From NCBI RefSeq assembly GCF_958450345.1, contig NC_088782.1, positions 102,268,358-102,332,357 of the forward strand: DNA of 64,000 nucleotides, written 5' to 3'. Below are positions 1 to 12,372 of this stretch, one piece after another (the stretch's first letter is position 1; each line of letters begins with the position of its first letter). Origin of the DNA: Calliphora vicina. Lineage: Eukaryota > Arthropoda > Insecta > Diptera > Calliphoridae. The position numbers and the translations under genes are program-made. The notes beneath the pieces are model-generated. The model made no database searches. It saw only the letters and a list, made by a program, of their open reading frames with translations, and was not told where the DNA came from.

Positions 1-102
1 TTTTTTTTAATTTTGTTTACCTAAAAATATTTAAAATTTGTGTTTATATTATATTATTTGGTGAAGGGTTTATAAGATTCGGCACTGCCGAATATAGCTA
101 TT
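1..102. mobile_element. Terminal fragment of mini-me-like family C
   Basis: The piece reads TTTACCTAAAAATATTTAAA, then TTTGGTGAAGGGTTTATAAG, then the hairpin TTCGGCACTGCCGAA. The same end occurs at 12950, 36120-36216 and, inverted, at 41381. The element is cut by the window edge. Confidence 0.7.
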
Positions 103-2350
103 TTGTAAGAAAAGTATTTGCTGGGTATGAGTCTCTCAAACAATTTATAGTAAAATGTTAAATAACATATCAGTTCTCTTAAAATTTGTTTGTGTTGCTT
201 CATTATGTAATTTTCCTATGATAACACTGTGTGTAACTTTTTGTATGGACACCACTAAGTGATAAAAGACAAAAAAGACCCGTGTCTCCCAGTTTTGCCC
301 AAAGTCACGCAATTTTTTTTATGAGCCCCCAAAGATTTAGAGCCTCGCGAGGACTCGGTGTCATTTTTGCAAAAAAGTTATAATTTTAGGAATAACAGTT
401 AGGAATTTTGATTTACTATCTGAGGCAAAGTTGTAGCCCTTGTCATAAAGAATAAAAATTGTGAACATTTTGAGCCCTTAGCTCCAAATTATCGTAAGCG
501 ACAAAACACAAATTTTACAGAAGAAGGTTTTTTCGATTATTTTGAAATTTATACACAGAATTAAAAATGTTATGATGCGATATAATATAATTTCGTTCAA
601 ACTATTTGTCTATTTTTCAAAAATATTTATAACTTTTGACAATTAAAAATTCATGGAATACTTTATTGAAAAATATGACAAAAATGTTTTTTATTGAATT
701 TTTGCATAGATACAAATTTTTCGAATTGAAGTAAAATTGTTATTTATGAATAGTTTTTAATGAAATTTTACTGTTATGTAAAATTTTCTACTTAAAATAG
801 AAAACTAAAAACGATTTTTGAAATTTATTATCAGCAATCCCGCAAATCCCAAAAAAGTGTTGAAAAATCCCAAAAATGGAAATTTTTAGTTTTTTGGCTA
901 TAATATACATACCAGGGTCGGAGTTATCGGAATCCTTTACAAAATAATTAAAAGCATATTGGCCATCGAAAATCGGTTACTATATTTGATATCGAATATG
1001 CGATTTGAGAAATTTTGCCCTAAATTTTACTTTTACATAAAAAATAGGGGTTTTTATTGGAAAATATTTTATGCATATTTAGCTTTCAGAAAGTATAAAT
1101 TCCTTACACATCCTCTTAGAAATTTTTTGCGATAACTTCAAAAGAAAAAAGTTCTTTCCCAAAAAAATTGCGAAAAATCGGCTTTTTAAAATTTTTTAAA
1201 TTAAAATGCATATAACTTTGGACTTAGTCATTAATTTTAAACAGTTGTTTTTCTATTTGACACATACATATGTTGTTAGTTTAATGTTATCAAAAAACTG
1301 GAGTAGGTTGGGTAAAACTGTTGAAAATTTAATTTTCAAATGTGAATATCTCCTAAGCTATGAAAGATAATTGATAGCTACGAATAGGTCTTTTGTAGTG
1401 CTCGATGAAAAGATTTTATATGTGTAATTTTTTTGAAATCGAAACACAAACGAAGAAATAGGATCGTTTTAAAAATGTAACATACCCGAGGTGTCCTACT
1501 TTGAGGACCCTTGGTCGCGCCCTGTTTGACCCATGAGGTCCACGTTTAGAACTTAAACTCGACAACACTTCTTCTTTGCGCATGTGAAATTTCATTCAAA
1601 CCAATCTAACCATTTAGAAGTTACAGATTTATTTCCTTCTTTTTTTTCTATACTACTTTGTGTCGCTTACGATAAAATTCGTTTACTGTAAAATATAAAC
1701 ATTGACTTACGATAAACTCTTACCCCCTATAATTTTGAAGTTATTAACAATTTTGATATTCTGAGAACACTAAAACATCAGTCGTTCATAAAATTTTAAT
1801 TTTTGCAATAAAAAAAATTTACAAAATGTCGCTTACGATAATTTTGCGATAATTCATCTTCAAGATCAAAATCGCAAAAAACTTCGAAATAAATTTAGAA
1901 ATAAATATTTTTAAAGCAGCCTAAAATTATGCTTTAGTTTATAATAATTTGATAGTTTATGGCCCAAAACACTTAATTCCTATAGTTTTTTCTTACTAAC
2001 TTATTCACCTACCTAAACGGTGTTAAGAATCATTCCTAGGAAGTTCATATGTTCCAGAAAGTTGTTTATTGAGATTGTAGTTAATTATTTCCTATAATTT
2101 TGAACGGTTTGCTTCCTATGGACCTGAAAAGGTAAAAAAATCGATATTTTAAAAGTTTTTTGAATTTAAATATGTTCACAAAGTGAAATGTTATATTACT
2201 TAACATTCAAATACAATTCGTTTATCTTGGCTTAATTATGTTGAACGATCGATCATCTCTAGTTTGAATATCTTGCATTTCGTTGACGTATGAGTAATTT
2301 TGAATGATTTTGTAATTAAATATTATTCATACGCATACAAATATTTCTAT
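103..2350. other. AT-rich intronic sequence, no gene
   Basis: No exon of the Ir gene or other coding signal was found. The word GTCGCTTACGATAA occurs at about 1667 and 1827 and inverted near 492, hinting at an old inverted repeat. Otherwise nothing recognisable. Confidence 0.5.
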
Positions 2351-2532
2351 GGGCTCTGCTACACGTTCAATATATATTGACCGCGATCCAGTATCGCAAT
2401 ATTTATTGAACGTGTAGCATGCAGTATTGATGGATCGCGATCCAAATTGCAGAATAACCTAATTTTGCGTGATCCAATAAAATGGATTGCGATCCAAATA
2501 TCACAATATATATTGAACGTGTAGCAGTACCC
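2351..2532. mobile_element. 182-bp MITE with 29-bp terminal inverted repeats
   Basis: The left end GGGCTCTGCTACACGTTCAA continues to ATATATTG. The right end is its reverse complement with two mismatches. The inner part repeats the palindromic word GGATCGCGATCC and variants, plus a third copy of TTGAACGTGTAGC. Possible 3-bp target duplication TAT. The interior is non-coding. Confidence 0.8.
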
Positions 2533-3256
2533 TATAATTTAATAAACGAAGTTATTCTTATTTATATTATTTATATGAAGCATTTAATAACGAAAAAGTT
2601 AATCTTTTATAAACAGTTTGATTAACGACAGCCTACTTCTAACCAATCATGTGTAGAATTTTAAATATTTTATTGAATTTATTTATATACATTTTAAATT
2701 GTTTAAAACATTGTTGCTTAATGTGTAACCTGCAATTATAACTAATAAACGTTTTATTTGTTTTGTTAACGCCCCCCTTTAGGTCAATTTGATATTTGCA
2801 TAATAAACGATTATTCCATTATAATATCATAAAATATGCAAATTCATAGGTTTTTTTTTTCTTAGCAAGTATAAATTAAAAGTATAAATATTAGTTTAAA
2901 TAATAAAATCAATAACGTTTTAAAATATATACAAAAAGAAAGAAGCAATCACCGTTTATACACATATATCATGTGAATAATGGAAATGTAAACTTTACAT
3001 TATCTTGGTGACAATCAGTTGCGGTAATCACAGATTTCTAATTTATTTAAAATGCATGTAAATGAGAAGTTTAACATGTTAAAGTGATTAGGTTCAATAA
3101 TTCGATCGTTGCTGAAATTAGATTCAATTACATTTATAAGTAACTACAATAATTTGTATACTGCTGTGATGTGCCCAAATGTACAATAAAAAATCAACAG
3201 TCAAATGTATTTTTTGCCTCTTTTACAAAGTATTCTGTTCGTCTTTTTTATTGTAG
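2533..3256. other. AT-rich intron tail upstream of the first visible Ir exon
   Basis: Nothing recognisable apart from the pyrimidine tract and TTGTAG acceptor that define the exon start at 3257. Confidence 0.5.
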
Positions 3257-6200
3257 ATTCAACACGTTTATTATTTGCAACCTGGTGGATATTCATCACT
3301 ATATTGACCTCATTTTACACGGCAAATTTAACGGCTTTTCTCACGCTATCCAAGTTTACTTTGCCCTTTAATACGGTCAACGATATATTGATTAAAAATA
3401 AACATTTCGTTTCGCAGCGTGGCAGTGGTGTTGAATATGCAATTAAAACGGTAAGCTTTTCAAAAATTTCTCACTGACTCTTCAAAGGGCATATTTTAAT
3501 TTGTTTTAATTGTCTATTTGCAGACCAATGAAAGTTTATCGATGCTCAGTCGTATGGCCCAACAAAACTATGCTGTCTTTACGGTTGCCACAAATGACAC
3601 CTATAATTTGCACAACTATGTGGAGAAGAGTGGTTATGTGTTTGTACGCGATCGACCGGCCATAACACATGCTCTCTATTTGGATTATCGTTATCGGAAA
3701 ACTATTAGCTTGGATAATGAGAAAATTCATTGTCCATTCGCCAAAGCCAAGGAGCCATTTTTAAAGAAGAAACGTTCATTTGCTTATCCAATCGGTAGCA
3801 ATTTGAGTGAATTGTTTGATCGAGAGTGAGTATGATTTCATTCGATTCATAAGGGGATATTTATAGAAGCAGTAGTGTAAGGGAATAAACGATAAATTTT
3901 ATGCGAGAAATCAAGGGATTTTCTTATAGCTTTGCTATCAGTATATATACGATACATCTAGTTCAGTTTGAAGAATATTACACTCATTTGGGATTCTAAA
4001 CGATATGATTATCCTAACTTCGCATTTCGATCCTTTTTTAATGGAGATATGGAAAATTCTGCATATTTACAATAATACGAAACGATTCATGATTCCATCC
4101 CGCGTTGAAAGTCAATTTATTTTCCATAAGTTTCAGCGAAATCTAGTGTAGTAACGTATAAAGCGAGCTCGTTGGAGTCGTACTCAGGGCTCTAGTTATC
4201 AGGATTGTCATTCTCATTAATAACTTCTTAAAGAGTGCGCAGTTTGAGCTCCTGTCTTCCACTATATAGAGAACCCACGTTCCTGGATCAGATACCCAAA
4301 CGCATGCCTATGTTCTTCCTACAGACATACATTATCTTCATGACCTTTAAGGTCCTTGACAAAGTGTTGGGTTTCCATGACATTTTACTGCCATGAAGGA
4401 TGTCCACTTATTTTGCGCTATCCAAGAGTGTCAGTTCAATACCGTGTAGATAGGAATATTGTAACTCCTTCAAAATAAATCATGTTCAGTTTCACTCGGA
4501 TTCCAGCTTGAAAATCCCTGTCTTCCAATATATAGAGAACCCACGTTCCTGGATCAGATACCCAAATGCTTGCATATGTCCTTCAAACAGATATACATTA
4601 TCTTCAAGACCTTTAAGGACCTGACATTTTCAAAACATTTTACTGCCATGAAAGATGTCCAATCAGGGCAACGTGAAGATAGGAATATTGTATCTCCTCC
4701 AAAATAATTTATGTTCAGTTTCACTCGGATTCTATCTTGAAAGTCTCTGTCTTCCACTATATAGAGAACCCACGTTCCTGTATCAGATACCCAAATGCAT
4801 GCCTATGTCCTTCCTACAGACATACATTATGACCTGTAAGGTCCTTGACAAAGAGTTGGGTTTTCAACTCTTTGTCCACTTTTTTTACGCCATCCAAGAG
4901 TGTCAGTTCAATACCGTTCAATCAGGGCAACGTGAAGATAGGAATATTGTATCTCCTTCAAAATAATTCATGTTCAGCTTCTCTCGAATTCAAGCATAGA
5001 CTATTGTCGATGATCCATTGACCAATTTATGCAATTTCCTGAGTATAAAATGGTGGTGAGATATCCATGTTATTGACAGTCAGAAAGACAACTAGTTACA
5101 ACTACTTTACAAATTCAAGCGATTTGTCAATGCATCCTACTAACGAATAAAGTGCCGTCTCAATCGTCTGTCTCTTCATATAGGCATGTTGAGAGATAGA
5201 AAGTAATCCCTGTGACACTCGTAAGTGATTAGCTTAAAATCGTTTGCCTTAGTGTTTAATGCTTTCCATGTATTGGAATAGAGACAAGCATTAGCATAGA
5301 AGATCAGGTATTATGTCATCATGCATGGACCTAAGTCCCAATTCACGTTATCTTCGTATGATGCTTTCCCTTCGTTTAGAATAAATGTCATGAAAGAAGG
5401 TTATGATATGTTCAAATCAACCAAGAAGAGACCAACTTCCATCCTGCTTCTGGGCGTAACCCTGGAAAGTTAATATGTTGCAAATGAAAAATTTATTAGC
5501 CTAAACTCGTTTGCCTTAGTATTGATGCTTTCTCGCTATTGGAATAAAAAAACAGGCATTAGGATAGCAGATCAGGTATTATGCCATCCGGGCCCGGAGA
5601 CTTGCATGGACCTAAGGCTCAATTTACCATATCCTCGTATGATGATTTCCCTTCATTTAGAATGAATGTCATGAAAAAAGTTCTGATATATTCAAATCAA
5701 TCAAGGAAAGACCAGATCAAAACTCCCAATTCACTTTATCCTTGTCTATTTCAATAGGAGTAGTTGTCCGGCTACACGGATAGGATCTGCCCGATGTTTT
5801 TATCGGCAAGGTGCCCGGAAAATATGAGTCCATTAGCACTTCCAGTGTCTCATGTCCACTAGTCGTCCACCCTCCATTCGGAACCACTATCTTTCGCGTA
5901 CCACTGATCTCAGAGAAACAGAAGTTCTTCCAGAACATTTTAGCATTCCTGAAACACTTCTTAGATTTTGATGGATTAATATGTCTATATGGTCCCTTGA
6001 TATTTTGTCCTCACTGTCCTCTGAAAAGTTAATATGTTTTACAGAATATTTCGCGTACCACTGATCTCAGAGAAACAGAAGTTCTTCCAGAACATTTTAG
6101 AATTCCTGAAACTCTTCTTAGATTTTCAACGATGGATTAATATGTCGACACGGTCCCTTGTTTGTGAAAAGTTTGTGAAATCTCCTTGCAGAGAGTGAAT

Positions 6201-8171
6201 ATATATAAGAAGAGTACCATGGTGGTGTTCCTTTCCCTCTACGATGGATTAACAGTCGACATGATCCCTTGATATTCTGTCTTCGCTAAAAAGTTTGTAA
6301 CATCTCCTTGCGGAGAGTGGAAATATGCAGAGAGCGTTTGTGAAATCTCCTTGCAGAGAGTGAATATATATAAGAAGAGTACCATGGTGGTGTTCCTTTC
6401 CCTCTACGATGGATTAACAGTCGACATGATCCCTTGATATTCTGTCTTCGTTGAAAAGTTTGTAACATCTCCTTGCGGAGAGTGGAAATATGCAGAGAGC
6501 GTCTGATGTACAATCTGGAACACCACAGACTGTAGGAGACTCTACTCCCGATATGAGTAACAATGTGGCTGGCGCTAGTGATGTAGATCCTAGATCGTAG
6601 AGTACCATGGTGGTGTTCTTTTCCATCTTCGTATGCACGTTTGCGAAATCTCCTTATTGAGTGAGTTTATCCACAGCCCATTCAATATCTCTAATGTTTC
6701 TTGGGTGAAGGAAGTTGTCCAACTACAATTGGTCGCTGTTTATACCATTCGGTCGTCCTCCTATCCTTGTCAGATTTCATTGCTAATGAAAATTCAAGAT
6801 ATCGAAGAAAGAGAGCAGTCATCTGAAACTTTCCAGTTCCTGATCATATAATGTGGTGGGTATTTGTTTCGGTTCCTATGATCAAAAATTTCTGTTTGAG
6901 TTTGCAACATGCATCATTTTTAACAAAATTTTTAGTTGGTTGGTTGTACTGATCGTGAGCCAAACAGCAGTTACAGTATCTTTATTACTTTAATTGGATA
7001 GAGCGAAGATATTAAAATGGTTCATAGCCAGAATGCAAGATCTTATTTTACCTCATGACTCTTGGACTTTACATTTACAGCTCCATCTGTTCTGTGAAAT
7101 GTGAGTGGAGAAGGTTTACTTGGACTACCTTCACCATGATCTGCATCGTAGATGATGTAGATGACGTTGACGTCTCCTGGATGAGAATCCATTAGCACAT
7201 CTTTGTCCTCCACTTCGCCCAGATGACGGAATTGGTCTTAAAACTTATATAAGTTTGACTGGGTCTCTATTCCATCATTAGACTTAACGGTGTCCGGTTT
7301 TGTACAGTCCATATCCTGGGGAGCTTCAAGGTTATCACTGGATGTTTTCGTAGTATATTTGGCATTAAGTCGTCTTGCTTGCACCTTTAGGAGTAGTGAC
7401 CTTAACCACTTTCTAGTTGTGGGTTCTTAGCTGTGCCAAAATTTCTATAATTCTTTTATATTGTTCAATTAACATAAGAATTTATTATAAATTAAATTAA
7501 ATATTTTTTGCTCTTACAGATTACTAAATCTCGTTGAATCGGGCATCATTAAACATCTCTCAGCAAAAGATTTACCCAATGCCGAAATATGTCCGCAAGA
7601 TTTGGGCGGCACCGAAAGACAACTGCGCAACGGTGATCTCATGATGACCTATTACATTATGTTTGCCGGTTTCGCTACAGCTATTGTGGTCTTTAGTACA
7701 GAACTTATATTTCGCTATATCAACAGTCGCCACGACTCTCACAATCAATGGGCTACACATGGTGTGGGTCGCACACCGAATGGTCATCAATTTAAACCAC
7801 ACAAATGGTTTTGGCGCAAGAGCAGCTCGGACAGTGCTAAGAAATTACTTAATGGTTCGCAGACCAGTAATACTACACCACCGCCACCCTATCAAAGTAT
7901 ATTCAGTAGCAAGGGTCGTCAAGATAATACAAGCATGAATCGATGGCATCAGGCGGTGAACTTTGGCGCCAACGGTAATGGTGGCTTTGGAGCATTACGG
8001 CCGGCAGTTGCAGATTCACAGTATGGCGGCATGGGTATTACATCGACAGGTTTAAGGAAATTCATAAATGGTCGGGAATATATGGTGTATCGTACGCCAG
8101 AAGGTCAAAGTCAATTGGTACCGGTACGAGTGCCATCGGCAGCCCTATTTCAGTATACATATACGGAATAA
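3257..8171 (+). CDS. Ir76b: Ionotropic chemosensory receptor, 3' exons (Ir76b-like), 5' end outside window
   Basis: This is the C-terminal part of a variant ionotropic glutamate receptor, a cation channel subunit of the sensory dendrite membrane. Ir76b is known as a co-receptor for amine, amino-acid and salt sensing. Three exons join in frame: 3257-3450 (after TTGTAG, first base completing a split codon), 3524-3825 (after TTTGCAG) and 7520-8171 (after CTTACAG, stop TAA). Donors are GTAAGC and GTGAGT. The 381 visible residues hold the pore-lining helix at about 5-28, with the receptor signature SFYTANLTAFLT. The S2 ligand-binding lobe follows (about 30-200, with the two cysteines CPFA and CPQD), then the last membrane helix (about 206-228) and a roughly 150-residue Gly/Ser/Pro-rich tail ending PSAALFQYTYTE. 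The S1 lobe and first helix are not found in 1-3256, so the upstream intron exceeds 3.2 kb. The choice of Ir76b over Ir93a rests on the FYTANLTAFLTLSKFTLP stretch, recalled rather than searched. Membership of the Ir family is near certain. Confidence 0.85.
4250..4985. repeat. Three degenerate tandem units of about 230-265 bp
   Basis: The phrase CTGTCTTCCAMTATATAGAG recurs at about 4254, 4518 and 4747. Each copy is followed by the same order of words (GAACCCACGTTCCTG, CAGATACCCAAA, CATACATTATC, GATAGGAATATTGTA, CATGTTCAG). Spacing is about 264 then 229 bp because of small deletions. Short open frames here are by-products of the repeat. Confidence 0.85.
5150..6110 (-). mobile_element. Decayed non-LTR retrotransposon (LINE) fragment in the Ir intron
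   Basis: On the minus strand, 5938-5717 reads NGGWTTSGHETLEVLMDSYF, the linker just before the reverse transcriptase of Jockey/R1-like LINEs. Further on, about 5610-5570 reads KSPGPDGIIPDLL, the start of the RT domain. A 280-bp-offset duplication (about 5221-5432 and 5500-5712) carries the same RT start twice. Stops and frameshifts interrupt every frame. A second fragment of the same family lies at 50995-51540 on the plus strand. Confidence 0.75.
6171..6500. repeat. Near-identical 165-bp tandem duplication
   Basis: The unit starting GTTTGTGAAATCTCCTTGCA occurs at 6171 and again at 6336 with only a few differences. Partial relatives lie just upstream (6040-6130) and downstream (6600-6660). 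It appears to be a late duplication within the LINE-derived block. Confidence 0.85.
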
Positions 8172-8289
8172 GCTATACTTGTATGAGATGGTAGTTTGGT
8201 AGAGTTTGGGATTTTAAATTAATAATTTACTTTTTATAATTTGTATGTGTTTTAGATTTTAGTCAATATTTTATTATATCTTTTTAATC

Positions 8290-8295
8290 AATAAA
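8290..8295 (+). terminator. Poly(A) signal of the Ir gene
   Basis: AATAAA lies 119 bp after the stop codon at 8171. It is the first canonical signal downstream and implies a short 3' UTR. Confidence 0.6.
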
Positions 8296-8990
8296 GATTT
8301 ATTCTTCATAGTTGTGATAAAATACATTGTGTATACATAATAATTCCTAATATTTTGTTCGCACCCTCCTCCATTAAAATGGAAACTAAAAATCCTATAT
8401 TCATTTGTTTTAATTGCTTTGTAACCATAATTACCATGTTTTTTTGGTTTGTTACAAACAAATAATAGTCCGCTGTGGTGTTTGTCAATGTGACAATTAT
8501 ATTTATAATCGTGATTACATAAACATCAATCAAAGTTACAAACAACACCAAGAAAGATAAGGGCAGGACGAAAAGTACAGGTTGTTATAATAGACAAAAA
8601 AATACAAGGGAATAACAATGTGTCGATAATGTTTAATGGCCGGCTATAATTATTTATAATAAGTATAGAGGAATATTTATACAATTTTGTTAAGTACATT
8701 ATTATATAGCACCGAAAAATAACTTATAAATTCTCCTAGAATTGTTTTTTTTTACATGAACGTTCGATATAGAATTTTAATCAAAAAAGTTGTTTAAGTC
8801 TTAAGAAATTTGTCCACAAAAATTGCATAAAGAAATGAGTAATTTATCTTTTGATTTTGCCAGGTACGTTGAAACATGTATTGTAAATTATCCTTAAAAA
8901 AATAACTCCTCTCGGAATAAATTAATATGAACAAATATAAGGTCATCATAAACATAAATATCGCAAAACCTTAATACTCGAAACTATGTT
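8296..8990. other. AT-rich intergenic sequence
   Basis: No open frame with family resemblance, RNA gene or clear repeat was seen. Confidence 0.5.
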
Positions 8991-8999
8991 AATAAGTTC

Positions 9000-9480
9000 A
9001 ACATTCACTGAAATACAGGACAACAAAATCGAAAAAATTTAGAGGCTTTTTAAACCACAACACAATTTGTAGAAATATGGTCCAAATTTTAAATTCTATG
9101 GAGAGATTTTTTTTTAAATTTTCAAGTAAAATTGTGAAATTTTTTAAACGTTTTACCACATAATTAATGATAACTCAAAATCCGTTAGTCTGATTTTATT
9201 AAAATAAATTTAGAAAAATTTAGATTTACATAAGCTTTAATTCGTTTATATATTGCGTTTTGATCGGCTCAGTAGTTTCGGAGTTATAATAACAAATTGA
9301 AGCAAAAAATATATTTTTATGTGAAAATATAATTTTTTTTTGTTTTAAAAAAATCATGAAAAATCGAAAATGGCAGAAATTGTTTTGATTAATTGCTTTA
9401 TCGCAAAGCCACATGTAATAAGAACAAAATTAGATATTGATCATAACAATCGATGAATGATTTTCGAATTTATACACATT
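9000..9480 (+). repeat. Dispersed repeat D
   Basis: Shared words include AACAAAATCGAAAAAATTT, GAGGCTTTTTAAACCAC, GGAGTTATAATAACAAATTG and TCGCAAAGCCACATGTAAT. They appear in the same order at 59340-59880, again in part at 59950-60180, and inverted at about 61905-62040. The repeat is non-coding and its class is unknown. Confidence 0.75.
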
Positions 9481-9514
9481 TATATCTTTACTTAGAATAT
9501 TTTGGTGTAAAAAA

Positions 9515-10273
9515 CATGTCTTATTTTTCGAATATGTCGCCATTACGTCCTCCGGAATTTGACCTATTTTATTTTTTATCAAAATTTAAAACTTTGACAA
9601 CATGTTCTAAAATCCCAAAATTTGGATCAGAAAACGGAAAGCAGCTCTGGAACCTTGATGTGGTCTCTATTTATCTCCAAAGTATTTTCATAGTCCCGAA
9701 GGACATGTGAACCCTATGAGCAAAATTGTAAAAAATTACGGGATTCCCTTTGACATTTGAACAAGTTTTTTTACTCCTTGTTATATAGAATGATAAATTT
9801 AAAAAACGTTGAAAAATTCATTGAGTTCTGTTAATAAATAAAGATTTTATTACATATTACATATACATACATATATTGAGCTTATAAAACTAAAATTTGT
9901 ATCAAAATTTTAATAGGATTGCAAATATTAGAAGTGATTTGATCCACATTAATTCCGAGCCATTTTTTTTTTGGTTTAACCTGAATTTTTTTCATAAAAA
10001 AATTTTTTTTTGTCATAAATTACACGGTGCTACGATGGAAAAAAGCTTGGAAAACGACCTAGCGTAGGTTATAGGGCTTGCTGAGTACATTAGAAATTGT
10101 GTCAAAAAATTTCCAAAACACCCTCAAATCCAGAAGTTATTCTGAAAAAACCGTTTTCAGTTATGTCCGTGAACTTATCGTTTATATAATTTAAATCGGA
10201 TGAAAATTGTAAAAGTTATTCAACTTTTCATTAACACCTTTTTTAGTATTTTCGACCCCAGCCCATGTGAATA
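9515..10273 (+). repeat. Dispersed repeat E, left arm
   Basis: From TTCGAATATGTCGCC through CATGTTCTAAAATCCCAAA to TTTAATAGGATTGCAAATAT, this matches 50085-50560. The inner part (about 10020-10270) has an inverted, diverged partner at about 12400-12870, so the mini-me-like element between them sits in the centre of a foldback. Confidence 0.7.
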
Positions 10274-10274
10274 A

Positions 10275-12372
10275 AAACAAGTAATAGTACTATATTCGGC
10301 CGTGCCGAATCTTAAATATCCTCCACCTAAATATGATGGTACAAAAACTGAAATAATATAACAATTGTTAGAAAGACTAGTTTACGCAGAAGATATTTTA
10401 TTTCAAATGTACAAAAAATTGTATCTAATTCAGCAATTTGTAACTGAAATTCCTATTAGAACGTATGAAATTTAATAATTTATATACTTAATAATCAGTT
10501 AATACGTTTGGATCAACATTTTTCCCTTTTAACATCAAGTGAAGAAACAGAGTATAAAAAAGGGTATACAAATATATTTAGACAAATTTCAAAATATTTG
10601 GTTGTGGGACTTATATGGGAGCTATGACCTATTATGATTCGATTGTCATAAAATATTTTTATGTGATTTTTATGTATTTATATGAGAGCTGTGGCCAATT
10701 ATGGACCAATATTCACAAAATTCAGTATTATGATTTTTGAATACAAATTACTGATCAGTGTACTATTTTGGTTTAATATATGGATGCTATGACCTATTAT
10801 GGTCCTAAGTATTTAAGGGCTATTTTTGTAGAATTTCATACAAACAACGCTATTAACAAGAGTGGACCTTATATGGGAGCTATGTCAAATTATGTACCAA
10901 TATTTAAAAAATCTTCTAGTACGATTCTTGGATACAAATTATTGATCGGTGTAAAATTTTAGTTCAGTATAGATTTTTTTGGATATTTGTGCAGGTTAAT
11001 GTGTTTTCCTGAAGTGGTTTTTATATGGAGGTTATGACCAATTATGGGCCTATCATCATAAAATTTGGTACATCGATTTTTGTATATATTGAATAAATTT
11101 GTTTTGAATTTCAACCTGATAACTATATTTGTAAGAAATTTATGAGGATTTTAGTGATTTTCGGGAGTGGACCTTATATGGGAGCTATGGTTAAATATGG
11201 ACCGATATTCAAAAACTTCAGAAGTATGATTACTGGATACAAATTACTGATCTGTGCGTTATTTCATTTTGATATCGATATGTTTTAAATATTTTTTAAG
11301 GTTAATATCTTTTTCGGAAATGGCCCAATTATCGGCCAATCTGCATACAATTTAGTACAGTGATTTATATGTATATGAGTATTTTTTTTGTCGAATTTTA
11401 GCATGATAACTATATTTGTAAGAAATTTATGAGTACTTAACTGATATTCGGAAGTGGACCTTATATGGGAGCTATGGTCAAATATGAACCGATATTCACA
11501 AAATCCAGTAGTATGATTTCTAAGTATAAATTATGGATCTATGTAAAATTTTGTTTTGATATTGATATTTTTTAGACATTTATGTAGGTTAATGTGTTTT
11601 TTGGAAGTGGTCCTTATATGGGAGCTATAACCAATTATCAGCCGATCTTCATATAATTAGGTACAGCAATTTTGTTGTATATGGGGACTATTTGTGACAA
11701 ATTTAAACTTTATAGCGATATTTATAAGACATTTGTGCTTATTTAAGTGATTTTCGGAAATGAACTTTATATGGGGGCTACGATCAAATATGGGCCGATC
11801 CACAAAAAATTTGGAGTTGTAATTTTTTTAAGCACGAAACTTATTTTTCCTGAATTTTGTGTGGATACTGCAATTTTGTAGGCATTTACAGACCATATAA
11901 CCATATTTCAGGAAGAAATTTGTATGGGGGCTAGGAGAAATCATGGACCGATTCTTATAATTTTCGCCAGAGTTAGTCCCTTTAACATAAAAATAACGTG
12001 TGTACAATTTTATGGTATTATCTGCAATATATTTGCACAAATAACGAAAACTATGTTAAAATTATCAAGTTTTTTTTAGGTTGTCTCACATTTTGGTTCA
12101 TAACTCTGGTTCCACTGAACCGATTTTGCTGATGTTCAATACCAAACTGCTTAGGAGAGTCTACCAACTTTGGTTGCCTATTTTGGACGTGAGCGTGTTT
12201 TACACAGACAGACAGACAGACAGACGGACATGGCTCAATCGTCTTAGAATTTCATAAGGATCAATAATATATATACTTTGTTGGGTCTCAGATGAATATT
12301 TCTCAATGTTACACACGGAATGACAAACTTATATATACCCTCATTCACCACTTATGGTGGTGGAGGGTATAA
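10275..12372 (+). mobile_element. Mini-me/DINE-1-like element, family A, full-length copy
   Basis: The copy starts AACAAGTAATAGTACTATAT, followed by the hairpin TTCGGCCGTGCCGAA and TACCCTCCACC-like box. It ends with GGTGGTGGAGGGTATAAA, the inverted form of that box. Near the 3' end is a CAGA/GACA tetranucleotide run (12208-12230), then GGATCAATAATATATATACT. The middle is built of about 150-bp diverged tandem units centred on GACCTTATATGGGAGCTATG. Layout (5' hairpin, subterminal inverted boxes, GTCY and TA proto-microsatellites) is that described for dipteran mini-me/DINE-1 elements, which are thought to be Helitron-derived. It has no coding capacity. Confidence 0.8.

Larger units (their letters stand above)
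3826..7519. other. 3.7 kb intron of the Ir gene, mostly decayed LINE and internal duplications
   Basis: The intron runs from GTGAGT at 3826 to CTTACAG ending at 7519. The neighbouring intron (3451-3523) is only 73 bp, so this one has been inflated by insertions. About 4200-7440 is less AT-rich than its surroundings. It contains minus-strand reverse-transcriptase-type fragments and several local direct duplications, listed separately. The remainder (3830-4200, 7440-7519) shows nothing recognisable. Confidence 0.8.
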
